Positions 1 through 5,814 of a DNA stretch of 10,654 bases are shown piece by piece. A model generated the notes under the pieces. That model had not been told where the DNA came from, did no database searches, and worked only from the letters and a program-made list of their open reading frames with translations. The number at the start of each line of letters is the position of its first letter. Positions within the stretch are counted from its first letter, which is position 1. Both the position numbers and the translations under genes were made by a program. This stretch comes from Bacteroidales bacterium. Its GTDB lineage: Bacteria; Bacteroidota; Bacteroidia; Bacteroidales; UBA7960. The stretch is from the NCBI GenBank assembly GCA_003557805.1, contig PWNY01000394.1, positions 1 to 10,654 on the forward strand, in the 5' to 3' direction.

Positions 1-1584
1 AATTCCAGGGTAGTCAAGTCCTGCAGAAACCGAATGTGCCTCGTTCACCTGCCCGTCGGGTGTCTGGAGCAATAATGTCCTGCAGCCATGTATGATGCCG
101 GGTGTCCCTTTGTATATAGTAGCAGCTGTCATGTCAGAGTCAGCTCCCTTGCCTCCTGCTTCAACCCCGATTAACCTGGTTTTGCCGTTTCCGATGTAAT
201 GGAAAAATGCACCCGCAGCGTTACTGCCACCACCTGCACATGCGAAAACATAGTCAGGTGTATCTTTACCCTCTTTTTCAAGCAGCTGTTCTTTCATCTC
301 CAGGCTTATCACCGACTGCAGCCGTGCCACCAGGTCGGGGTAGGGGTGGGGCCCAATAGTGGACCCTATAAGGTAATATGTATCTTCCGGGTTATTTATC
401 CAGTGCCTTATTGCCTCATTGGTGGCATCTTTCAGTGTCTTGCTGCCTGACTCGACGGCTATGACCTCGGCACCAAGCATTTTCATACGCAGCACATTGG
501 GCTGTTGCCGCTTAATATCCTTGCTGCCCATAAACACTGTACATGGAAGTCCCAGCAGGGCACAAACTGTTGCAGTTGCAACACCATGCTGTCCCGCACC
601 GGTTTCAGCAATGATCCTCATTTTGTTTAGGTGCATTGCAAAAAGGGCCTGGCCTGCAACATTATTCATCTTGTGTGCACCTGTATGGCAAAGGTCCTCT
701 CTTTTAAGGTAAATCCTGGCTCCTGTTTCCCTGGAAAGATTACCTGCATAACACAGGGCCGTTGGCCTGCCTACAAAGTCTTTCAGAAGCTTACGGAACC
801 CGCTCTTAAAAGAGTCTGACCCCAGAACCCTTTTGTAATTATCACGCAGCTCCTCGATGTTGGGATAGAGCATTTCAGGTATATATGCTCCCCCGAAGCT
901 GCCGTAATAGCCGTCATCATCAGGGAAGCACCCCGTGTGAACCTCCATTGGATTTTTTGTTCTGTTAATGTTTGACATAAATATTTTTATTAATGATACC
1001 TTCTTTATGCCAGGGACAGACTCAAACCGGCTGTTGATATCCAGGGCATGAAGCCCCTGGTTTAACGGCTTGCCGTCAATTTTAAATTCCGGACCGATGC
1101 CTCCTGCAAGGAAGTACTCTTTGTCAAAGTCGTAGCCTAAGAGCAGGCGGTGATCAAATGATTTCCCGCTCCCTCCTGCTTTATCGCTTTTTGTGTCGAA
1201 CAAGAAGTAATCGCAGCTGTCGGAATAATCCTCAAGATTATCCGGTAGTCGGTCACCTACTGCAAAAGCCTTTATAACCCCGGCATATTTCATCATGCTT
1301 TTGCAGTAATCCGGGCTTTCATTACCATGGAGCTGAACAAGGTCGAAATCATATTTTCTTACTATATCCCTTGCCTCACTTAAGGGTTTGTTGAGCATTA
1401 CTGCTACCTTCTTTATTGAACGGGGCAGTTTTTGCAAAGGCATTTCTGAAATTATCCCACTCACATCCCTGGGTGAACGGTCTGAAAAGATAAAACCCAT
1501 ATAATCCGGACCGGCCCCGGCAACCTCCATCATATTAAGCGGGCAGTGTATGCCACAAACCTTTATTTTGATTCTTTTTTCCAT
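1..1584 (-). CDS. trpF-trpB: TrpF-TrpB fusion: phosphoribosylanthranilate isomerase + tryptophan synthase beta chain (3' end cut by window)
   Basis: One open frame of 528 codons starts at ATG 1584 and has no stop down to base 1. Residues 1 to about 200 are TrpF, which isomerises phosphoribosylanthranilate to CdRP. KVCG supplies the general base Cys10, LFDT the general acid Asp130, and GFIF..RSPR and LAGGIGP match the family. Residues from about 203 are TrpB, which makes Trp from indole and serine using PLP. Visible are the FGGAYIPEML start, HTGAHK with the PLP lysine at about 305, AETGAGQHG with the catalytic Glu at about 327, and GGGSN at 451-455 for the PLP phosphate. The frame leaves the window at SAGLDYPGI, so roughly the last 80-90 TrpB residues are missing. 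Met203 (ATG 978) and Met213 (ATG 948) could be internal starts for separate TrpB, but neither has a convincing ribosome site. The frame opens 22 bases after trpC. Both functions are confident; the fused state is read directly, barring a sequence error. Confidence 0.93.
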   Translation of the reverse strand, partial: MEKRIKIKVCGIHCPLNMMEVAGAGPDYMGFIFSDRSPRDVSGIISEMPLQKLPRSIKKVAVMLNKPLSEARDIVRKYDFDLVQLHGNESPDYCKSMMKYAGVIKAFAVGDRLPDNLEDYSDSCDYFLFDTKSDKAGGSGKSFDHRLLLGYDFDKEYFLAGGIGPEFKIDGKPLNQGLHALDINSRFESVPGIKKVSLIKIFMSNINRTKNPMEVHTGCFPDDDGYYGSFGGAYIPEMLYPNIEELRDNYKRVLGSDSFKSGFRKLLKDFVGRPTALCYAGNLSRETGARIYLKREDLCHTGAHKMNNVAGQALFAMHLNKMRIIAETGAGQHGVATATVCALLGLPCTVFMGSKDIKRQQPNVLRMKMLGAEVIAVESGSKTLKDATNEAIRHWINNPEDTYYLIGSTIGPHPYPDLVARLQSVISLEMKEQLLEKEGKDTPDYVFACAGGGSNAAGAFFHYIGNGKTRLIGVEAGGKGADSDMTAATIYKGTPGIIHGCRTLLLQTPDGQVNEAHSVSAGLDYPGI

Positions 1585-1606
1585 TAGCCAGCCTGTTTTA
1601 AAGGGA

Positions 1607-2407
1607 TCACGAGTGGTTTATTTGTTTTTTCAGCTCTCTTATAAACAGCCTGCAGGCTTTGCCCGGGCTGGCCTCGCGCATAAACCTCTCTCCCATGAGG
1701 AGGCCGGAGAAGCCCTTTTTCAGGAGCATTGCGGCTGTTTCCGGGTTGCTGATACCGCTCTCGGCCACCTTAATGACACCAGGGGGAATTCTTTCGGCCA
1801 GTTCCAGGCTCTTTTCAATATCAACACTGAAGTTTTTCAGGTTGCGGTTGTTTATACCAACAATTTTTGCACCGTCGGGCAATTTATCCAGGCTTTCAGG
1901 CTCATGGACCTCAAAGAGCACCTCCAGGCCCAGGCTCTCTGCCAGCCCGGAAAGTGTTTTCAGGCTGCCCGGGCTAAGGACTTCAGCAATAAGCAGTATT
2001 GCATCGGCCCCAATGCTGCGGGCCTCAATCACCTGGTATTCGTCTATTATAAAATCCTTTCGAAGTATCGGGCAGTAATTGAACTTTCGGGCAGCTGCAA
2101 GGTCCTGCTTGCTGCCGCCAAAATATTTACCATCTGTCAGGACAGAAAGTGCCGAAGCACCTGCCTGCATATATTCCAGGCAGATCCCGGAAGGGTCGGC
2201 AAATTCATTGATGATGCCCCTGGATGGGGATTTGCGCTTGAACTCTGCTATAATCCCGCAAAGCTCTTTGCGTTGAAGGTATTTAGCAAGGCTCACCGGC
2301 TGCGCATTGAAATAGATACTTCTCTCCAGCAGCTTGACCGGGTATAGCTCACGGTTCTCGTTAACTTCCCTGCGTTTATCTGCCAATATTTTGTCAAGTA
2401 TGTTCAT
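1607..2407 (-). CDS. trpC: Indole-3-glycerol phosphate synthase
   Basis: This 266-residue cytoplasmic (beta/alpha)8-barrel enzyme closes the ring of CdRP to indole-3-glycerol phosphate with loss of CO2 and water, the fourth step of tryptophan synthesis. Family motifs are complete: IAEFKRKSPSRG at 53-64 (Glu55, Lys57), ILRKDFIIDEYQ at 114-125 with the catalytic Lys117, LLIAEVL with Glu142, GINNRNL at 184-190, and VAESGI with Glu216. Length is normal for a single-domain TrpC, so it is not the TrpC-TrpF fusion seen in enteric bacteria. The ATG shares one base with the trpD stop (TAATG), which argues for translational coupling and supports this start. The 22-base gap to trpF is the largest inside the operon. 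Confidence 0.97.
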   Translation of the reverse strand: MNILDKILADKRREVNENRELYPVKLLERSIYFNAQPVSLAKYLQRKELCGIIAEFKRKSPSRGIINEFADPSGICLEYMQAGASALSVLTDGKYFGGSKQDLAAARKFNYCPILRKDFIIDEYQVIEARSIGADAILLIAEVLSPGSLKTLSGLAESLGLEVLFEVHEPESLDKLPDGAKIVGINNRNLKNFSVDIEKSLELAERIPPGVIKVAESGISNPETAAMLLKKGFSGLLMGERFMREASPGKACRLFIRELKKQINHS

Positions 2408-3399
2408 TATTGGAGTTCTGTGAGTTTTGAAAATGTTTTTAATGCCCGCCCGGAGTCTATGCTTTCCTCAGCCATTTGAACGGCTTCCATCAGGGACAGG
2501 TCGCTTTTATAGCATTTAATGGCGACTGCTGAATTTGCCACAACCGCATTCCTCCTGGGCCTGGATGCCTCGTTCCTTAGTACACTGATAAATATCCCCG
2601 CTGCCTGCTCAACGCTTTCTCCCCCGTAGAGGTCCTCATGCCGGTTGGGGGGTAGGCCCAGGTCAGCGGCAGTCAGAATGCTTTCTCCCTGAGGTGAAAA
2701 AACCCTTGTGTTATCGGTAAGGCTTATTTCGTCATACCCATCCAGGCTGTGTACCACCACAAACCCCCTGCTTTCATTCTGAAGCAGATAACTGTAAATG
2801 CGGCCGGTCTCCAGGTTGAACACCCCGCTTGCCTGATAGGCTGGTTCGGCCGGATTTACCAGTGGCCCAAGTATGTTGAAAAAAGATTTAAGACCCAACT
2901 GTTTACGTACAGGCCCGGCGGCCTTGAGCGCAGGGTGAAAAAGGGGAGCATGTAAAAAGCATATTCCACATTTGTCAAGCTCCCGTTTTAACTTATCCTC
3001 ATCATTTGAGAAACGGTAGCCAAAATGTTCCATGACATTTGATGATCCTGAATTTGAAGACACCCCGTAGTTTCCGTGTTTGGCTACCGGCACACCTGCC
3101 CCGGCAACCACAAAGGCTGAGAGTGTAGAGATGTTGAAGGTGTTTTTGCCGTCCCCACCGGTGCCGCAAAGGTCAATTACATCTGCGTTGTTCAGCTCCG
3201 GCTTTATGGCAAGATCAAGCAGTGCCCTGCGAAAACCGGTAAGTTCCTCAAGGCTGATGCTGCGAATAATAAAAGAGGTAAGCACAGCAGCTATCTGGGC
3301 TTCGTTGAGCTTGTTACCCGCTATGCCGTGCATTAGCTCAAATGCCTCTGAATGTGACAGGGTCTGGGACTCGAGTAATTTGTTTAAAAGGGTTTTCAT
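2407..3399 (-). CDS. trpD: Anthranilate phosphoribosyltransferase
   Basis: A 330-residue enzyme that transfers phosphoribose from PRPP to anthranilate, the second step of the pathway. The glycine-rich PRPP loop CGTGGDGKNTFNIST is at 78-92. It is followed by VAKHGNYGVSSNSGSSNV at 105-122, which corresponds to the KHGNR..SS.SG motif of other phyla with Tyr in place of Arg; as I recall, this is usual in Bacteroidota. The metal-binding Asp-Glu pair is seen in DGYDEISL. Length is typical for the free enzyme, without the TrpG fusion of E. coli. Its start overlaps the trpG stop by four bases (ATGA) and its stop overlaps the trpC start by one base, so it is almost certainly cotranscribed and translationally coupled to both. 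Confidence 0.97.
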   Translation of the reverse strand: MKTLLNKLLESQTLSHSEAFELMHGIAGNKLNEAQIAAVLTSFIIRSISLEELTGFRRALLDLAIKPELNNADVIDLCGTGGDGKNTFNISTLSAFVVAGAGVPVAKHGNYGVSSNSGSSNVMEHFGYRFSNDEDKLKRELDKCGICFLHAPLFHPALKAAGPVRKQLGLKSFFNILGPLVNPAEPAYQASGVFNLETGRIYSYLLQNESRGFVVVHSLDGYDEISLTDNTRVFSPQGESILTAADLGLPPNRHEDLYGGESVEQAAGIFISVLRNEASRPRRNAVVANSAVAIKCYKSDLSLMEAVQMAEESIDSGRALKTFSKLTELQ

Positions 3400-3980
3400 T
3401 TTCTTTTAAAGTTTTTTAGCCAGTTGAAGATGATTTGTTTGCCCTGGTCTGTGAGTATGGATTCAGGGTGGAACTGCACCCCGCATACATCGTGATCCCT
3501 GTGGCAGAGTGCCATTATTTCCCCGTGGGGGTCACTTGCAAGGATCTCAAGGCAGGAGGGCAGGCTTTCAGGCTCGACCACCCAGGAATGGTAACGCCCA
3601 GCCTTTATTACAGAAGGCATTCCCTCAAACAGGTAGTGGGGTGGCTGCTTTATTGTTATATCGGTTGCAACTCCGTGATGCACCTTGTCCAGGTTTATCA
3701 GCCTTGCCGAAAAAACCTCGCCTATTGCCTGCTGGCCGAGGCATACTCCGAATATCCGCTTGGTCTTGTAATAGTTGCGGATTATCTCCTTCAGTAATCC
3801 CGCCTCTGAAGGGATACCGGGCCCTGGTGAGAGGATTATCCCCTCATATTTTTCCACATCCCCGAGCCTTATCTGGTCGTTGCGGCATACGTGAAGGTCA
3901 AAATTGTCAAACTCCCTTACATAATGGACCAGGTTATAGGTAAATGAATCGTAGTTGTCGAGTATAAGTAGGGGTTTCAT
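3396..3980 (-). CDS. trpG: Anthranilate synthase component II (glutamine amidotransferase)
   Basis: A 194-residue class I glutamine amidotransferase that releases ammonia from glutamine for TrpE. The catalytic triad is visible: Cys80 in GVCLGQQAI, and His171 and Glu173 in VQFHPES. The start LLILDNYDSFTYNL and the oxyanion-region SPGPGIP at 51-57 are diagnostic. Like many such subunits it could also serve aminodeoxychorismate synthase (PabA role) if the genome has no separate pabA; nothing here decides that. It overlaps trpE by four bases upstream and trpD by four bases downstream (both ATGA), consistent with equimolar production of the two synthase subunits. Confidence 0.97.
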   Translation of the reverse strand: MKPLLILDNYDSFTYNLVHYVREFDNFDLHVCRNDQIRLGDVEKYEGIILSPGPGIPSEAGLLKEIIRNYYKTKRIFGVCLGQQAIGEVFSARLINLDKVHHGVATDITIKQPPHYLFEGMPSVIKAGRYHSWVVEPESLPSCLEILASDPHGEIMALCHRDHDVCGVQFHPESILTDQGKQIIFNWLKNFKRK

Positions 3981-5401
3981 AGTGCTGCTTTGTTTGGTTT
4001 TATAGAGGTGTAAACTCCGTTTGCGTTTTTGATTGCCTTCCGTAGTGCGGAGATCTTGCCGTCAACCTCTTTTAATTCGGAATCCGGCTTTGAACCTATC
4101 ACAATCCCGGCCCCGGCCTGGTAATTGATTGTTCCCTTCCTGCTCATAAATGATCTTATCATAATGGCATGGTTGAGGGTGTTGCCAAAACCCATAAAGC
4201 CAATAGCACCGCCATAGAAACCCCTTGGTTTGCCTTCAATTTCATCGATTAGCTGTATGGCCCTGTGTTTTGGTGCCCCGGAAAGAGTGCCGGCAGGGAA
4301 AGTGTCGGCAAAAAGCCTGTATAGCCTGTTCTCCTCCTCAATTTTGCCGCTCACAGTTGATACCAGGTGTATTACGTGTGAATATGTATGGACCTCCCTG
4401 TAAATATCGACCTTTACATCTGTGGTGTGGCGGCTCAGGTCATTACGGGCTAGATCAACCAGCATGGCATGCTCTGAGTTCTCCTTTGGGTTTGAAAGAA
4501 GCTCTTTTATGAGCCTGCTGTCAGAAGCCGGATCTCCGCTTCGGACCACTGTCCCGGCAATAGGGTTAATAAGGGCCCTTCCGCTGTCAACCTTTAGCTG
4601 CATTTCGGGTGATGAACCGAAAAGCTTATAATCCAGGTAGTCAAAGTAAAACAGGTAGGGCGATGGGTTTACAGAACGCAATGCCCGGTAAACATTGAAC
4701 TCATCTCCTGTGAAATCCTGCTGGTATTTCCGTGAAAGCACTATCTGAAAGACATCTCCGCGGGCACAATGGGATATCCCCCTGTTTACCTGCTCCATGA
4801 AATCCCTGTCAGATGTGAGTATCCTCTCATCGCCCCTGCATGTAAAGGGGAAAAAGGTGTTGTTGCGGTTGGCAAGTATGGAAATAACCTGTTCACTTAT
4901 GGCCTCTGCACCAGGTGGGAGGGTTTCTGTGAGGGTAATGGTGCTGTTGAAGTGGTTAAATGCGATCACGACCTGGTAAAGGTCATACTGTAAAAGAGGG
5001 ATTGGATCATTATCAGTTCCAGGAGTTTTGATATTCACGTTGTCGAATGCATTTACCGCATTGTAGGTAGTGTACCCGAACACCCCGGGCATATGCTTAT
5101 TGTCTTTAAGCTTCAAATCCCTGCAGGATGAAAGGAAACTATCAACCCTGTCAGGGATATCCGAAAGCCTTTTCAGTTTCTCCTCCTTTAATGTTCCCCC
5201 AGGGGTTTTGTATATGAACCTGTTCCCGGTGGCCTTTACCCCTGCGATCGGTTTGATGGTAATGTAGGAGTATGCATTTTCCCGGGAGCTGTAATCGGTA
5301 CATTCCAGAAGCAGGCTTTGCGGAAAAACATCCCTCAGCCGCAGGTATATGCCAACTGGGGTGTATGTGTCTCCGGGGAGCTTTGTGATCAAGGTTTGCA
5401 T
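3977..5401 (-). CDS. trpE: Anthranilate synthase component I
   Basis: A 474-residue chorismate-utilising enzyme that makes anthranilate from chorismate and ammonia supplied by TrpG, the committed step. The chorismate-binding half is clear: NPSPYLFYF at 245-253, LFGSSPEM at 260-267, PIAGT at 280-284, SEHAMLVDLARNDLSRH at 309-325, YSHVIHLVS at 340-348, FPAGTLSGAPK at 368-378, RGFYGGAIGF at 393-402 and GAGIV at 430-434. The N-terminal Trp feedback site, LLES in enteric enzymes, reads LLEC at 31-34. ATG 5401 is chosen because the protein then starts at the usual place before TPVGIYL, and because it lies 30 bases past the attenuator U-tract. It is the first structural gene of the operon and the direct target of that attenuator. 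The ammonia source is TrpG, whose start overlaps the trpE stop by four bases. Confidence 0.97.
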   Translation of the reverse strand: MQTLITKLPGDTYTPVGIYLRLRDVFPQSLLLECTDYSSRENAYSYITIKPIAGVKATGNRFIYKTPGGTLKEEKLKRLSDIPDRVDSFLSSCRDLKLKDNKHMPGVFGYTTYNAVNAFDNVNIKTPGTDNDPIPLLQYDLYQVVIAFNHFNSTITLTETLPPGAEAISEQVISILANRNNTFFPFTCRGDERILTSDRDFMEQVNRGISHCARGDVFQIVLSRKYQQDFTGDEFNVYRALRSVNPSPYLFYFDYLDYKLFGSSPEMQLKVDSGRALINPIAGTVVRSGDPASDSRLIKELLSNPKENSEHAMLVDLARNDLSRHTTDVKVDIYREVHTYSHVIHLVSTVSGKIEEENRLYRLFADTFPAGTLSGAPKHRAIQLIDEIEGKPRGFYGGAIGFMGFGNTLNHAIMIRSFMSRKGTINYQAGAGIVIGSKPDSELKEVDGKISALRKAIKNANGVYTSIKPNKAAL

Positions 5402-5430
5402 AATTTTTATCTGTACTTTGAGTGTTAAAC

Positions 5431-5461
5431 AAAAAAAAGGCCTGCTTGTGTTAAGCAGGCC
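5431..5461 (-). terminator. Rho-independent terminator (attenuator hairpin) before trpE
   Basis: On the minus strand, arms GGCCTGCTT and AAGCAGGCC pair perfectly over 9 bp around the loop AACAC, and eight T follow at once (5438-5431). This is a strong intrinsic terminator. It lies after the Trp-rich leader peptide and 30 bases before trpE, so it would end transcripts before the structural genes unless the competing antiterminator forms. Confidence 0.93.
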
Positions 5462-5492
5462 ATGAATTCTGTATGCTGTTCTATGTTTTATT

Positions 5493-5515
5493 GCATAAGG
5501 GTTAAGGGCATAAGG
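5493..5515. repeat. Direct repeat GCATAAGG x2 within the trp leader
   Basis: GCATAAGG occurs at 5493-5500 and 5508-5515, separated by GTTAAGG. On the leader RNA this gives two copies of CCUUAUGC, either of which can pair with GCAUAA of segment 1. The first copy lies within the end of the leader peptide and the second just beyond its stop codon. It may offer alternative 1:2 folds. Confidence 0.5.
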
Positions 5516-5582
5516 TGCTTAACACAGGGCTGATACGGCCTGGCCACCACCAAAAATTGTTTATGCGGAACTGAGTATTCAT
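5502..5582 (-). CDS. trpL: trp operon leader peptide (26 aa, three consecutive Trp)
   Basis: A short frame starts at ATG 5582 with MNTQFRINNF, continues WWWPGR and ends in STLCP at TAA 5504-5502. Codons 11-13 are TGG TGG TGG at 5552-5544. Three Trp in 26 residues upstream of trpE, followed by a terminator with an alternative fold, is the hallmark of a leader peptide that senses charged tRNA-Trp. The in-frame upstream stop is TAG, five codons before the ATG, so the start is well bounded. There is no clear Shine-Dalgarno sequence, as expected in Bacteroidota. The peptide itself probably has no other role. Confidence 0.88.
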   Translation of the reverse strand: MNTQFRINNFWWWPGRISPVLSTLCP

Positions 5583-5623
5583 TTGTTCATGTTCGGGCTA
5601 TCCGGCAAACCCGGTTTTGCCAT
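5579..5623 (-). CDS. Possible 14-codon ORF overlapping the trp leader peptide start
   Basis: ATG 5623 opens a frame of 14 codons (MAKPGLPDSPNMNK) whose TGA stop overlaps the ATG of the Trp leader peptide by four bases (ATGA). Given the promoter below, its start codon would lie within about ten bases of the 5' end of the RNA. It might be translated as a nearly leaderless ORF and deliver ribosomes to the leader peptide, or it may be chance. An internal ATG at 5590 in the same frame would give only three codons. No other evidence supports expression. Confidence 0.25.
   Translation of the reverse strand: MAKPGLPDSPNMNK
5604..5621. repeat. 18-bp near-palindrome at the 5' end of the trp leader
   Basis: The sequence GGCAAACCCGGTTTTGCC (plus strand) is an inverted repeat, imperfect only at one symmetric position. 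It lies just downstream of the predicted trp promoter, at about +6 to +24. It could be a repressor operator or a 5'-end RNA stem that stabilises the leader. The symmetry is seen; the function is unknown. Confidence 0.45.
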
Positions 5624-5633
5624 ATTTCTTTTG

Positions 5634-5661
5634 CAAATATAAAACATTTTACAATTACAAA
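5634..5661 (-). promoter_or_regulatory. Predicted trp operon promoter, Bacteroidota type
   Basis: On the minus strand TATATTTG (5641-5634) matches the Bacteroidota -7 consensus TAnnTTTG exactly. TTTG (5661-5658) fits the -33 element. The 16-base spacing is slightly shorter than the range I recall for the phylum. Transcription would start near 5629-5626, giving a leader of about 225 bases that carries the whole attenuator. AT-rich DNA lies upstream. Confidence 0.6.
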
Positions 5662-5675
5662 AGAAATTTTAAAAT

Positions 5676-5703
5676 TATGATCTAAAAAATATGATCTAAA
5701 AAA
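5676..5703. repeat. Perfect 14-bp tandem repeat between divergent genes
   Basis: TATGATCTAAAAAA occurs twice head to tail (5676-5689 and 5690-5703). It sits just upstream of the trp promoter, within an AT-rich stretch that also holds AAATTTTAAAATT (5664-5676). Each unit carries an A-tract, so the DNA may be bent. It may be a protein-binding site for the divergent promoters, or a slippage duplication. Confidence 0.6.
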
Positions 5704-5738
5704 GTTGTCAGGATTATTCATGCTTAGGTATTTATGTT

Positions 5739-5746
5739 TAATTTTG
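5739..5746 (+). promoter_or_regulatory. Possible -7 box for the glycosyltransferase gene
   Basis: TAATTTTG matches TAnnTTTG on the plus strand, 68 bases before the start codon at 5815. No TTG lies at the right distance upstream (the nearest, at 5705-5707, is 31 bases away), so only half of the promoter signal is present. Confidence 0.3.
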
Positions 5747-5814
5747 TGCCGCTGAAAAATATAAGTATATAAACATCAACACATATAATACTATTACCGG
5801 CAGGTTATTGCTTT

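Larger units (their letters stand above)
5447..5582 (-). promoter_or_regulatory. trp leader attenuator: antiterminator and competing pairings
   Basis: Segment 2 (minus TGTGTTAAGCA, 5526-5516) is perfectly complementary over 11 bases to segment 3 (TGCTTAACACA, 5457-5447). Segment 3 contains the inner half of the left terminator arm and the whole loop, so 2:3 pairing and the terminator exclude each other. A weaker 1:2 pairing is possible: GCATAA (5566-5561) and GGTG (5551-5548) against CACCTTATGC (5517-5508), with a 9-base bulge. A ribosome stalled on the three Trp codons (5552-5544) would cover segment 1 and leave segment 2 free, giving antitermination. A ribosome reaching the stop at 5504-5502 would cover segment 2 and allow termination. 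The pairings are seen in the sequence; the mechanism is inferred by analogy with the E. coli trp leader. Confidence 0.85.

Noticed and set aside
199..819. Three plus-strand frames of 62-97 codons at the window start
   Set aside because: All are antisense to the TrpB part of the fusion, whose conserved residues continue without a break on the minus strand.
946..978. Separate trpB gene starting at ATG 978 or 948
   Set aside because: The trpF frame runs into trpB with no stop, and neither ATG has a ribosome site stronger than background; internal initiation remains possible but is not supported.
1550..2347. 265-codon plus-strand frame opposite trpC
   Set aside because: It is antisense to a gene with complete TrpC motifs and encodes no recognisable family; it is a shadow frame.
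5151..5432. 93-codon minus-strand frame covering the trpE start
   Set aside because: It overlaps the conserved TrpE N-terminus in another frame, begins in the terminator U-tract region and shows no family motif.
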